Source of the DNA: CAZIAK01 sp964537035
GTDB lineage: Bacteria; Planctomycetota; B15-G4
Assembly (NCBI GenBank): GCA_964537035.1
Contig: CAZIAK010000001.1
Location: 1-64,000 of the forward strand
DNA length: 64,000 nt
Reading direction: 5' to 3'
In this document: piece by piece, positions 9,043-17,586 of the stretch
Layout: every line of letters starts with the position of its first letter
Position numbering within the stretch: the first letter of the stretch is position 1
Notes under the pieces: generated by a model
Database searches by the model: none
Seen by the model: only the letters and a program-made list of their open reading frames with translations
What the model was told of the DNA's origin: nothing
Position numbers and translations under genes: made by a program

Positions 9043-9076
9043 TTGACGTCATGGCAATGTTAGGTAAATGTTAGGT
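9043..9076 (+). promoter_or_regulatory. imuA promoter with 10-bp direct-repeat operator candidate
   Basis: A TTGACG -35 box (9043-9048) is followed after 16 bases by TAAATG (9065-9070). Overlapping the -10 region are two perfect copies of AATGTTAGGT (9056-9065 and 9067-9076), 11 bp apart. The imuA ATG lies only five bases after the second copy. imuA-imuB-dnaE2 cassettes are normally controlled by the SOS repressor LexA, and in several phyla LexA sites are direct rather than inverted repeats. A repressor bound here would block RNA polymerase. The link to LexA is inference; no LexA gene is in the window. Confidence 0.45.
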
Positions 9077-9081
9077 CCGTC

Positions 9082-9999
9082 ATGGCAGCCCGTCCGGATC
9101 ACCCCGAGCCGCTCCCCGCGGACTCCCACACCGACCCGACACCTGGGGCTCTGGACGGGCTCGCCATGACTTCTGACCCCGCCGCTGTCCAGGCCGCCCC
9201 GCCACAAACGGCCTCTGTTTCGCCTGCGGCCAGCGCGCCTCGAACGCCCCCAGCGCCCGNNNNNNNNNNNNNNNNNNNNNNNNNNNNNNNNNNNNNNNNN
9301 NNNNNNNNNNNNNNNNNNNNNNNNNNNNNNNNNNNNNNNNNNNNNNNNNNNNNNNNNNNAACAGCGGCGGCGCCCCCGGCTGGCACGGCTTCCACCGGGG
9401 ACTCAGCGTTCGATGAGCTTCTGGGCGGGGGCTGGCCGGTGGGCATCCTCACAGAAGTGGCGGGCAGGGGGCGCACCAGCTTGGCCCTGGGAGCGGTGCG
9501 CGGGGCCCAGGCCTCTGGGCAGCCCGTGGCCTGGGTCGACGGGACAGGGAGCTTCTGTCCCACCACGGCGGGCATCGACCTGGCCAACCTGGCTTTCGTG
9601 CGACCGGTGTCTCGGCGGGCGGCGCGAGCGAAGGCAGGGCCGCGCAACCAGCTCTTGTTCGCCGCCGACACCCTGCTGCGCAGCCGGGCCTTCGCCTTGC
9701 TGGTGCTCGACATGCCCTTGCGAGGCTCTGTGTCTGGCAGCTGGTTTCGCCTGGCGCGGTTGGCGCGCATGGCCGACACCCGGCTGTTGGTGATCCATGA
9801 TCAAGGTCGCTCTCTGGCGGGCTCGGCGGCGGCGTTGTCGTTGCACGTGCGCTTGCAGCCCAGGCCCTGCCCGCCCTGGGCCGATCCTCCACGACCGGAG
9901 TTGGTGGTGCGCGTCCTGCGTCACCGCGCCCGTCCGAGCAGCCAACAACGAGAGGTGCTCCTGAGCGAGCAGGTCGTCGATCCATGCTGGCCTGCGTGA
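9082..9999 (+). CDS. imuA: ImuA, RecA-like component of the mutasome (interrupted by a sequence gap)
   Basis: The part after the gap (9360-9999) matches ImuA/SulA-type RecA-fold proteins: AFDELLGGGWPVGILTEVAG, a P-loop-like GRGRTSLALG, then FAADTLLRSRAFALLVLDMP. ImuA helps recruit ImuB and DnaE2 for damage-induced mutagenesis. The first 59 residues (from ATG 9082) are Pro/Ala/Thr-rich and carry no recognisable motif. They are joined to the rest only through 100 unknown bases, so the reading frame across the gap and the true length are not established. It overlaps imuB by 16 bp, which supports the 3' end. ATG 9082 lies directly behind the promoter candidate. Confidence 0.75.
   Translation: MAARPDHPEPLPADSHTDPTPGALDGLAMTSDPAAVQAAPPQTASVSPAASAPRTPPAPXXXXXXXXXXXXXXXXXXXXXXXXXXXXXXXXXXTAAAPPAGTASTGDSAFDELLGGGWPVGILTEVAGRGRTSLALGAVRGAQASGQPVAWVDGTGSFCPTTAGIDLANLAFVRPVSRRAARAKAGPRNQLLFAADTLLRSRAFALLVLDMPLRGSVSGSWFRLARLARMADTRLLVIHDQGRSLAGSAAALSLHVRLQPRPCPPWADPPRPELVVRVLRHRARPSSQQREVLLSEQVVDPCWPA
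9260..9359. other. assembly gap of exactly 100 N
   Basis: Positions 9260-9359 are all N. Exactly 100 is the conventional placeholder for a gap of unknown size, so the real distance may differ. Both flanks are rich in GCC/CCG proline-alanine codons, suggesting that a low-complexity linker broke the assembly. Confidence 0.99.
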
Positions 10000-11519
10000 T
10001 CCTCCCTGGCGACTCTGCCCAGCTGACTCGACGCCTGTTCGCCGTGTCACCGCTGATCGAACGTTGTGGCACCCTGGTCTTTCTCGACGTGAGCGGCACG
10101 TCCCGTTTGCATGGCGGCACGGCGGGGCTCTTCGCCGCCATCGAGCGAGCCCTGTCGCCTGAGCGACCGTTGGGTCTGTCCCTGGCCAGCAATCGCTTCA
10201 CCGCCGAGGTGGCGGCTCGGCATGGTCGGGGGCCCGTGGCCATTGCCGAGGGTGACGAAGCTCTGTACCTCTCGCGCTTGCCCCTGTCAGCGCTGCCCTG
10301 GTCGGCCGAGTTGGAGCGCCGCCTGAGCCCTTTGGGTCTGGAGACCCTGGGCGACTTCGCCAGCCTGCCGTCCGGTTCCGTCGAGCGACGGTACGGCCGC
10401 CAGGGTTTGGCTCTGCAACGCCTGGCCCGGGGACAAGATGCAGCGGCCCTGCTCCCCGAGCGGGACGATCAACCCTTGACGGTGTCGCGCGAACTGGAGG
10501 GAGGTGCCGACGGTCTCTCGCGGCTGGCCCCTGTCTTGGAGCAAGCCCTGGGTTGCCTGTGCGACAGCCTGTCCGAGCGCAGCCTGGCCCTCTCCCGCCT
10601 CGAGCTGAGCCTGCTCCTCGACAAGAGCTGCGCCGACGAAGAAGGATCGCTCGCTGAGAACGGTCGACAGGTTGAGAAGACCGCCGACCGCGCAGACGAG
10701 CACGCCGAGTTGGGCGACGACACCGCCGGGCGAGGCGCCGACACAATGAATGCCCTGGTCGATACGCTGACCTTCGTGGTCGCCCCTGCGGCTCCCGAGA
10801 CGCGGGTGGGCTTGTTGCTGGAGCTGCTCTCGTCCCGGCTGTCCGCCGAGCCACCGCCGCGCCCGGTGCTGGAGTTGACCCTGCGCGCCTTGCAGGTCGC
10901 CGAGCCTGCGGTGCACCAGAACCAGCTCTTCGGCGAAGTGGCGCGAGATGCGTCCCGTCGGGCCGAGGCCCTCTCGCGCCTGGCCAGCGTCTTGGGGGCA
11001 GAGGCCTTGGCCAAACCGCAAGTGCGCCCGGCTCACCGGGTCGAAGACCGTTCGCTGTGTGTGGTCGAAGAGGTCACCGAAACGAGCCCTGGAAAGACGG
11101 GCCGAAGTCGATCCCAACGAGCATCGAAAGCACGACGGGCCGCGAAGGCACAGCGGGCAACGAAAGCACGGCGAGCAACGAAAGCACAGCGGGCAGCGAA
11201 GGTGCAGGGGGCGGCGAGATCACGGGCGAGCGATGGTGAATCTCGCGACCTGGCCTCGCCCCTGACCGTGTTGCGTTGGTTGCCCTGTCCTCAAGAGCTG
11301 GTGCCGATCATGACAGGGGGGCAGCTCACGGGCTTTCGCCAGGGGCGTCGCGAGTTGCCCTTGCTGCGCTTGTCTCCGCCTCGCCGTCTGGAGGGGGGCT
11401 GGTGGGCCTTGCCCTGGGCTCGGGACGAGTTCGAGCTGCAGACCCCGGACGGCGGCATCTACCGCATCTGTCGGGACATGGCGGCCCGCCGCTGGCTGTT
11501 GCTGGCCGAGATCGACTGA
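9984..11519 (+). CDS. imuB: ImuB, inactive Y-family polymerase homologue
   Basis: ImuB is the hub of the ImuA-ImuB-DnaE2 mutasome and binds the beta clamp and DnaE2. The protein (511 residues) has Y-family features such as LVFLDVSGTSRLHGG, LGLSLASNRFTAEVAA and the helix-hairpin-helix part LETLGDFASLPSGSVERRYG. The little-finger region follows (about 165-340). The acidic catalytic residues of active DinB enzymes are not evident, as expected for ImuB. Residues 380-409 are a lysine/alanine/arginine repeat (see the repeat entry) between the polymerase-like core and a conserved C-terminal segment (PLTVLRWLPCPQELVPIM). It overlaps imuA by 16 bp and dnaE2 follows after 43 bp, so the three genes form one operon. 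Confidence 0.85.
   Translation: MLACVILPGDSAQLTRRLFAVSPLIERCGTLVFLDVSGTSRLHGGTAGLFAAIERALSPERPLGLSLASNRFTAEVAARHGRGPVAIAEGDEALYLSRLPLSALPWSAELERRLSPLGLETLGDFASLPSGSVERRYGRQGLALQRLARGQDAAALLPERDDQPLTVSRELEGGADGLSRLAPVLEQALGCLCDSLSERSLALSRLELSLLLDKSCADEEGSLAENGRQVEKTADRADEHAELGDDTAGRGADTMNALVDTLTFVVAPAAPETRVGLLLELLSSRLSAEPPPRPVLELTLRALQVAEPAVHQNQLFGEVARDASRRAEALSRLASVLGAEALAKPQVRPAHRVEDRSLCVVEEVTETSPGKTGRSRSQRASKARRAAKAQRATKARRATKAQRAAKVQGAARSRASDGESRDLASPLTVLRWLPCPQELVPIMTGGQLTGFRQGRRELPLLRLSPPRRLEGGWWALPWARDEFELQTPDGGIYRICRDMAARRWLLLAEID
11121..11210 (+). repeat. five tandem 18-bp repeats inside imuB
   Basis: Five in-frame 18-base units, from GCATCGAAAGCACGACGG to a last diverged copy, encode Ala-x-Lys-Ala-x-Arg six times over with small changes (ASKARR, AAKAQR, ATKARR, ATKAQR, AAKVQG). 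The unit length is a multiple of three, so copy-number changes keep the frame. The segment is strongly basic and probably disordered or a charged helix. Confidence 0.85.
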
Positions 11520-11562
11520 TGGTTCGTCTGATGAGCCGTCTGATGGGCGGGGCCACGGCGGC

Positions 11563-14500
11563 GTGAGTGAGTACGCAGAGCTCTCGTGTCAGTCGGCGTT
11601 CAGTTTCCTGCGCGGCGCCTCAGAACCCGAGGCATTGGTAGAGCGGGCCGCCGAGCTGGGCTACCGCGGGCTGGCCCTCACCGATCGGGACGGGCTCTAC
11701 GGCTGTCCACGTTTTCACAAGGCCTTGCAGCAGTCCGCAGCCACCGTGCCCATGGGCGGCATTCACGGCACCACGTTGACCTTGCAGCGCAGCCCGCAGA
11801 GTGGCTACGACGGGCGGCCCGACGGGGCGGACGATCGGGTGGTCTTGCTCGCGGCCGACCGCTCGGGCTGGCGCAGCCTCTGTCGCCTGGTCTCCGCCGC
11901 CCGGGGACGGAGCCGCACGGCGCCCTCGACCACGGTCTCCCAGCTGCTCGAAGACCAGGCGGGGTTGCTGGCCTTGGTGGGCCCGCATGTGCCCGCCCGA
12001 ACGCTCGAACGTCTGCTCGACGGCTTCGGGACCGAGCGGGTGTTGCTGTCGATCCACGACCGGCTGTTGCATCGGGATCGCCGTGGCCAGGCTCGGCAGC
12101 GCGAACGGTCCGCGCGCATGGGACTGCCCCTGGTGGTCAGCGGCGGTGTGCGCTTCGCCCGCCGTGAAGACAAGCCCTTGCATGACGTACTGAGCTGCGT
12201 GCGCCACAAGCAGACCCTCGACGAGGCGGGCACGCGGTTGCTGCCCAACGCCGAGTTTCACCTGCGCTCCATCGCACGGATCAGCCATCTGTTTCGCCAT
12301 GTGCCCGAGGCCTTGGCGCGCACGGTGGCCGTGGCTGAGCGGTGCACCTTCGGCCTGCACGAGCTGGCCTATCGCTTCCCTACGTTTGCTGTGCCCGACG
12401 ACGAGAGCCCGTTCTCGCACCTGCATGAACTGGTGCACGCAGGGGCCCGGGCGCGCTATCGACCGCTGACTCCCGCGGTGGTGAGTCAGCTGGCCAAAGA
12501 GCTGGCGGTGATCGAGACCATGGGGCTGGCCGGCTACTTTCTGGTGGTCCACGACGTGGTGCGCTTCTGCAACGAGCAGCAGATCTTGTGTCAGGGGCGG
12601 GGCTCGGCGGCGAACTCGGCGGTCTGTTACGCCCTGGGCATCACCTCGGTCGACCCGCTGGCCATGGATCTGTTGTTCGAGCGCTTCCTGTCTGCAGAGC
12701 GGGGCGAGATGCCAGACATCGATCTGGACATCGCCCATCAAGACCGTGAGCAGGTGCTGCAGTACGTGTATCAACGCTACGGCAGAGAGCATGCGGCGAT
12801 GGCAGCAGAAACGATCACCTGGCGCACCCGCTCGGCGGTGCGGGACGCGGGCAAGGCCCTGGGCTTCACCGTGGCTCAGGTCGATCGTCTTTCGAAGGGC
12901 ATCGAGCGTCGCTTCGACGAAGACCAGGACAACCTGCCCACGGCCTGGGCCGAACATCAAGACGATCCGCGCATCCCCCTGCTGCTGCGACTGGTAGAGC
13001 GCATGCGCGGCCTGCCCCGGCACCTGTCCATCCATGTGGGGGGCATGATCATCACCGGCCCGCCGCTCACGGACTGCGTGCCCGTCGAGCCCGCGGCCAT
13101 GAAAGACCGCACCGTGGTGCCCTGGGACAAAGACGATCTGGCTTCCCTGGGCATCATCAAGATCGACCTGCTGGGGCTGGGCATGCTCACGGTCATCGAT
13201 CGTTGCCTGAAGACGATCAACTCCTGGCGCGCTGCCGGGCAAACGAGCGAGCACGACGCACCGTCTCCGCCGCCGTTGCAGCTGCACACGGTACCGGACG
13301 TCGACGAACAGGTCTGGGACATGCTCTGCGCCGCAGACACGGTGGGCGTGTTTCAGGTCGAGTCTCGCGCGCAGATGAACTGCCTGCCCCGCCTGCGCCC
13401 GCGGTGCTTCTACGATCTGGTGATCGAGGTGGCGCTGATTCGTCCCGGCCCCATTCAAGGGGACATGGTGCACCCGTTCTTGCGTCGCCGGGCGGGGCGC
13501 GAGGCGGTGACCTACCCCCATGCCAAGCTCGAGCCGATCTTGCGCCGTACGTTGGGTGTGCCTTTGTTTCAGGAGCAGGGCATGAAGATCGCCGTGGCTG
13601 CGGCGGGCTTCTCAGCGGGCGAGGCCGACGAGTTGCGCCGGGCCATGGGCCACAAGCGCAGCCGTGAGCGCATGGCCGCGTTGTCAGAGCGGCTGGTCAC
13701 GGGGATGGTCCGCAACGGCATCGATGAGGGAGCGGCGCAGCGCATCTTGGCCCAGCTCTCGGCCTTCGCTGACTATGGTTTCCCTGAGTCCCACGCGGCG
13801 TCGTTTGCTCGGCTGGTGTGGGTCAGCGCGTGGTTGCGACGGCACCATCCCGCGGCGTACTTGTGCGCCATGTTGAACGCCCAGCCCATGGGCTTCTATC
13901 CCAGCGCGGTGTTGATCAGTGATGCGCAGCGGCATGGAGTGGTGGTGCGGGGGGTGGATGTGTTGCGCAGTGCATGGGGGGGCTCTCTTGAACCTCTGGG
14001 GGGGCGTGGCTCTGGGTCGGTGGAGGGGAAGGGGCGTGGGGGGGCTCACTGCGCTTCGGCTCCGCTTGGCTCAGAGGCGCTTCGTGAGCCCCCCCACGCC
14101 CCGCCCTCTGGCGATCTGGGTTCAGCTCCACGAGGGTTCGTTCAGTCTGGTGAGACGGGGAGCGACGCGCCTCGTAGTTCTGTGCGGGGGGTGGTGGCCA
14201 TGGAGATCTGGGCGGGGCGCGATGCTCGGGATGCTGGCTTTGCTGTGCGCTTGGGCTTGGGCTCGGTGCGGGGCATGGGCGACTCACGGGAGGCAGGGGT
14301 GAGAGGAGCGTTGGACTCGGTGGCGACCCAGGGGCCCTTCGTCAGTTCAGAAGACTTTGCTCGGCGCAGCGGGGTGGGGCGGCGGGTGATGGAACATCTC
14401 GCTCGCCTGGGAGCGTTGGGAGGCTTTGTGACCCGGCGTCGGCAGGCCTTGTGGCAGGTGGCGGAGCTGGCCCGGCAGGTGCCCGGCCCCCTGGCTGCGG

Positions 14501-14964
14501 TGCTGCCTGCTGAGCCTGGAGTCGAGCTGCCGACCATGGACCCAGGCGAGACCGTGGACGAGGACTACCGCATGGGCGGGGCCAGCACGACCTTGCACCC
14601 CCTGGCGATCTTGCGTCCGTATCTCGCCGAGGTGGGGGTGCTCACGGCCAGCGGCCTGTCAGCGCCAGGGGCGCCGGCTGGGGGCGCCACGGTCACCGTG
14701 GCGGGCATGGTCATCTGCCGACAACGTCCGCCCACCGCAGGGGGCCTGACCTTCGTCACCCTTGAGGACGAGACCGGTTTCACCAACCTGATCGTGGACG
14801 CCCGGCTCAGCGACGAGCAGCGGTCTGCCTTGCGGGCCTCTGTGCTCGGGGCTACAGGCGTGGTCGAGCGGGCCGATGGCGTGACCAACCTGCGCGTGCG
14901 CCGCCTGCAGCCCCTCTCTGATGCCCCGTCCATCGAAGGGCTGAGTTCACATGATTACCGCTGA
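11563..14964 (+). CDS. dnaE2: error-prone DNA polymerase III alpha subunit DnaE2
   Basis: This 1133-residue C-family polymerase starts at GTG 11563 (MSEYAELSCQSAFSFLRGAS), a typical DnaE2 opening. The N-terminal PHP domain is followed by the polymerase core with PDIDLDI at residues 384-390 (catalytic Asp387 and Asp389) and IIKIDLLGLGML with the third aspartate. The finger/HhH part and the C-terminal OB fold (TVTVAGMVICRQRPP, about residue 1042 on) follow. It carries out translesion synthesis with ImuA and ImuB. Between about residues 805 and 875 there is a Gly/Ser/Pro-rich insertion without family counterpart, containing a perfect palindromic DNA element. The frame stays open through it. It lies 43 bp after imuB and is presumably SOS-controlled from the imuA promoter. 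Confidence 0.95.
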   Translation: MSEYAELSCQSAFSFLRGASEPEALVERAAELGYRGLALTDRDGLYGCPRFHKALQQSAATVPMGGIHGTTLTLQRSPQSGYDGRPDGADDRVVLLAADRSGWRSLCRLVSAARGRSRTAPSTTVSQLLEDQAGLLALVGPHVPARTLERLLDGFGTERVLLSIHDRLLHRDRRGQARQRERSARMGLPLVVSGGVRFARREDKPLHDVLSCVRHKQTLDEAGTRLLPNAEFHLRSIARISHLFRHVPEALARTVAVAERCTFGLHELAYRFPTFAVPDDESPFSHLHELVHAGARARYRPLTPAVVSQLAKELAVIETMGLAGYFLVVHDVVRFCNEQQILCQGRGSAANSAVCYALGITSVDPLAMDLLFERFLSAERGEMPDIDLDIAHQDREQVLQYVYQRYGREHAAMAAETITWRTRSAVRDAGKALGFTVAQVDRLSKGIERRFDEDQDNLPTAWAEHQDDPRIPLLLRLVERMRGLPRHLSIHVGGMIITGPPLTDCVPVEPAAMKDRTVVPWDKDDLASLGIIKIDLLGLGMLTVIDRCLKTINSWRAAGQTSEHDAPSPPPLQLHTVPDVDEQVWDMLCAADTVGVFQVESRAQMNCLPRLRPRCFYDLVIEVALIRPGPIQGDMVHPFLRRRAGREAVTYPHAKLEPILRRTLGVPLFQEQGMKIAVAAAGFSAGEADELRRAMGHKRSRERMAALSERLVTGMVRNGIDEGAAQRILAQLSAFADYGFPESHAASFARLVWVSAWLRRHHPAAYLCAMLNAQPMGFYPSAVLISDAQRHGVVVRGVDVLRSAWGGSLEPLGGRGSGSVEGKGRGGAHCASAPLGSEALREPPHAPPSGDLGSAPRGFVQSGETGSDAPRSSVRGVVAMEIWAGRDARDAGFAVRLGLGSVRGMGDSREAGVRGALDSVATQGPFVSSEDFARRSGVGRRVMEHLARLGALGGFVTRRRQALWQVAELARQVPGPLAAVLPAEPGVELPTMDPGETVDEDYRMGGASTTLHPLAILRPYLAEVGVLTASGLSAPGAPAGGATVTVAGMVICRQRPPTAGGLTFVTLEDETGFTNLIVDARLSDEQRSALRASVLGATGVVERADGVTNLRVRRLQPLSDAPSIEGLSSHDYR
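14031..14102. repeat. palindromic element inserted in frame in dnaE2
   Basis: Arms 14031-14049 (GGGGCGTGGGGGGGCTCAC) and 14084-14102 are perfect 19-bp inverted copies around a 34-base loop. The element is 72 bp, exactly 24 codons, and lies inside the low-complexity insertion of dnaE2 at about residues 823-847. Homopolymer G7/C7 runs make it very different from ordinary coding sequence. It resembles palindromic repeats that invade coding genes in some bacteria (for example Rickettsia RPE). Confidence 0.7.
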
Positions 14965-15041
14965 GCTGAGCCCTGGCCGACACTGCGAGGCCATCGCAGC
15001 TCGCCGCCGAGGTCGCTACACTCCTCGGCGGATACCCAAAC

Positions 15042-15932
15042 ATGAAGACGACCATGACGATTCTGCTCCTGACCCTGGGCCTGGCCTACGCCATGGTGCC
15101 TGTCTCCGGCGACGACAGCCTCTTCGACGCGGGCTTCGTCGAGGGCTGCACCCGGGACGCCCTGCAGGCCCTGGAGCAGGGAGCTGATATCGTCCTGCCC
15201 GAGCCCGTGCCGGTGCTGTTGCTCACCGCCGAAGAGGCCAAGCTGCGCCGCAGGGCCTACGCCGCCACCTTGGGCGACGAGGTGGGATTGACCGCAGCCA
15301 TGGACTCCATGGCCGACCTCATGTTCTCGGGCAACATGCTGGGGCGCTACCTCCCTGACGAGAAGGTGGTCTACGTCATCGAAGACGTGCTGCTGAAGTT
15401 CTCCGGGGGCGACACGGAGCGGGCCGCCGAGAAGCTCTTTCCCGTGTTGGCCCACGAGCTGGTCCATGCCTACGACCATCAGGTCTACGACTGCGTGCCA
15501 GCGCCCGATGATCTCGAGACGATGATGACCGATCCGTCCGTGCTGCCAGAGATCCAGGCGCAGATGAGTCTGGTCGAGGGGCGGGCCACCTACGCCTCCG
15601 AGCTGGCCTGCCTGTCTGCGGGCGTGAAGCCGTTGAGGGCCTTCACCGTCGAAGAAGCCATGAGCTACGAGATGCTGCCCAGCGATGGTTCCTTGGCGGG
15701 AGACCTGGCCTCGGGGGTGGGCAACAGCGTGCTCAGACTGAAGATGGTCCAGTACGCCCAGGGCCGCACCTTTGCCAAGCGGGTGCACGACTTCGGCGGT
15801 GAGAAGTTCTTCGGTCAGGTGTTCGACTCCCTGCCCCTGGGCATGGATGAACTCGAGGACTTCAGCCTGTTCCTCATTCGCTGGGCCGAGGAGCAAGAAG
15901 AAGCCCTGGAGGCGGTCGAAGCCGAGAGCTGA
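15042..15932 (+). CDS. predicted secreted gluzincin-like metallopeptidase
   Basis: The 296-residue protein begins with a signal peptide (MKTTMTILLLTLGLAYA), so it is exported. AHELVHAYDHQ at 137-147 contains the zinc motif HExxH (His138, Glu139, His142). LVEGRATY around Glu179 supplies the likely third ligand, the EGxAxY pattern common in gluzincin families. No close family can be named, and substrate and partners are unknown. It lies 77 bp after dnaE2 on the same strand, but there is no reason to think it is part of the mutasome. The C terminus is acidic. Confidence 0.7.
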   Translation: MKTTMTILLLTLGLAYAMVPVSGDDSLFDAGFVEGCTRDALQALEQGADIVLPEPVPVLLLTAEEAKLRRRAYAATLGDEVGLTAAMDSMADLMFSGNMLGRYLPDEKVVYVIEDVLLKFSGGDTERAAEKLFPVLAHELVHAYDHQVYDCVPAPDDLETMMTDPSVLPEIQAQMSLVEGRATYASELACLSAGVKPLRAFTVEEAMSYEMLPSDGSLAGDLASGVGNSVLRLKMVQYAQGRTFAKRVHDFGGEKFFGQVFDSLPLGMDELEDFSLFLIRWAEEQEEALEAVEAES

Positions 15933-16119
15933 GGGAGGTCCGCCGGCTACCCAGGAGAGGCCCTGAATGCCGGCAGAGCCGCCTGTGTACGTGCCTTGGG
16001 TCACGTCTGGCCTCTGGGGCCGTCCTCGCCCTGTGTGTCCCGTAACTACAACCAGGGCTCAGCAAGTGGCATGATGACTCCCCGACCTGTGCTGGTCCCT
16101 GTCCCTGGAGCTGACCGTC

Positions 16120-16746
16120 TTGAGCGCTGTCTTCGATCTCACGATGCTGGGTCTGGCCATGGACGTGGTGGGCGTGATCTTCCTCGCCAACTCGATGGGC
16201 ATTCGCAATCCCCGGCGTTTCATCAACGAGCACTTCGGCGTCGAGGCCCGCAAGCCCCTGCGCACGGTGCATCAGCACTTGCGGGTGAAGGCTCAGATCT
16301 TCACGGGCTTTCTGTTTCTGCTGGTGGGCTTCAGCTTGGCCATCATGGCCGAAATCTCCCAGCCTGTGGGCGGCGAGGCAGAGGCCTTGACTGCAGGGCT
16401 GCAGGCCCGGGCCATGATGTTGCTCGTGCTCTGTATCGTCGCCGTCACCCTCGTCTTGCGTTGGCTGCAGAACCTCTGGAGCCTGCGTGTCTTTCGCCGG
16501 TTGCTGAGCGAGTTCTTCCAAGAACACTCCGACTGGGCCTTCGAGAAGCACCCCAACGACACCCGAGAGATCGGTGAGATCCTGGGCGTGGTGCGTGAGA
16601 GCGACGACTCCATCGGCGACTACTCCGATCGCGTCCGCTCAGCCTTGCGATTGGCTCCCGCGCACGGCCAGCGGCGGCGCTCGCGCACCGTGGCTGACGA
16701 CGCCTTTGCTCCCTTGCGCAAGGTGGGCGCCGACCGCAGGGCCTGA
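16120..16746 (+). CDS. small membrane protein of unknown function
   Basis: Not recognised. The protein (208 residues from TTG 16120, with GGAG ten bases upstream; ATG 16144 is an alternative) has about three hydrophobic segments: MLGLAMDVVGVIFLANSMG, IFTGFLFLLVGFSLAIMA and MMLLVLCIVAVTLVL. A soluble, acidic then arginine-rich cytoplasmic tail follows. A paired-helix topology with residues EHFGVEARKPLRTVHQH between the first two segments is the only structural clue. It is followed on the same strand by comF. Confidence 0.6.
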   Translation: MSAVFDLTMLGLAMDVVGVIFLANSMGIRNPRRFINEHFGVEARKPLRTVHQHLRVKAQIFTGFLFLLVGFSLAIMAEISQPVGGEAEALTAGLQARAMMLLVLCIVAVTLVLRWLQNLWSLRVFRRLLSEFFQEHSDWAFEKHPNDTREIGEILGVVRESDDSIGDYSDRVRSALRLAPAHGQRRRSRTVADDAFAPLRKVGADRRA

Positions 16747-16810
16747 GCTCGGGCGTTCTCCCCACGGTGATCGGGCGCGCGGGGCTTGTGCCGAAGCGGG
16801 CCAGGCTCTG

Positions 16811-17500
16811 TTGTCCCTTTGTCTCCCTGGCCGTTGCGCCGTCTGCGATCGGGTGGGGGCCGGAGCCCTCTGCCCAGCCTGCGTGCGGTTGTGCGGACCA
16901 CCGCCGGGGCCCGCCTGTTCGCGCTGCGGTGCCCCTTGGCGTGGGGCTGTGGCTGGCCTGGGCTGCGGGCGCTGTCGGCGCTTCGGCCGCCCCTTCGCGT
17001 TCGAGAGGGCGGTGGGCTACTGGGAGTACGGCGAGGCTGTGCGGCGCCTGGTCCACCAGCTGAAGTTCACCGGGCGCCGAGATCTGGCAGCCCCCTTGGG
17101 TCGCATGATGGCTCAGGATCCGCGCATCCAAGTCTGTCGCTCTCTTGGTCGCGGCGCCGTGGTCGTGCCCTTGCCCGCTCGCCGGGCCACGGTGAAGCGA
17201 CGGGGATTCGATCAAGCTCGCCTGTTGGGGGAGGCCCTGGCTCGCAGTCTGTCCCTACCCCTGGACGCCTCAGCCCTGCGCCGACGGCGTCACGGGGACC
17301 GAGCCCAGGCGGGCAGCAGCCTCGGGGCTCGGCGGGCTCAGGTCCGTGCTGCCTTCAAGGCCCGGCGATGGCGGGTTGTGGAACGTCCGGTCATTCTGCT
17401 GGATGACGTGCTCTCGACCGGAGCGAGCGCAGATGCAGCTGCCAGGGCCCTCACTCTGGCAGGAGCCCGTACGGTCTGGGTGATCGCCCTGGCCACATGA
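16811..17500 (+). CDS. ComF family phosphoribosyltransferase-like protein
   Basis: ComF proteins take part in DNA uptake/transformation in competent species, but are also widespread where competence is unknown. A four-cysteine zinc ribbon comes first (CAVC, CPAC, CSRC, CGRC within the first 60 residues). The type I phosphoribosyltransferase fold follows with the ComF signature PLPARRATVKRRGFDQA and the PRPP loop VILLDDVLSTGAS. The start is uncertain: the frame has no ATG or GTG just before the zinc ribbon. TTG 16811 (or CTG 16808) is the best candidate; an ATG at 16574 would overlap the previous gene by 170 bases and adds unlikely sequence. No other competence gene is in the window. Confidence 0.85.
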   Translation: MSLCLPGRCAVCDRVGAGALCPACVRLCGPPPGPACSRCGAPWRGAVAGLGCGRCRRFGRPFAFERAVGYWEYGEAVRRLVHQLKFTGRRDLAAPLGRMMAQDPRIQVCRSLGRGAVVVPLPARRATVKRRGFDQARLLGEALARSLSLPLDASALRRRRHGDRAQAGSSLGARRAQVRAAFKARRWRVVERPVILLDDVLSTGASADAAARALTLAGARTVWVIALAT

Positions 17501-17586
17501 GCTGCTTCTCTCAGCAGACAGGCCCGTAGCCGAGCCTGGCAAGACAGACAGAGCAAGCCCGGGATGGGGCTGAGGCGACGGCCAGG

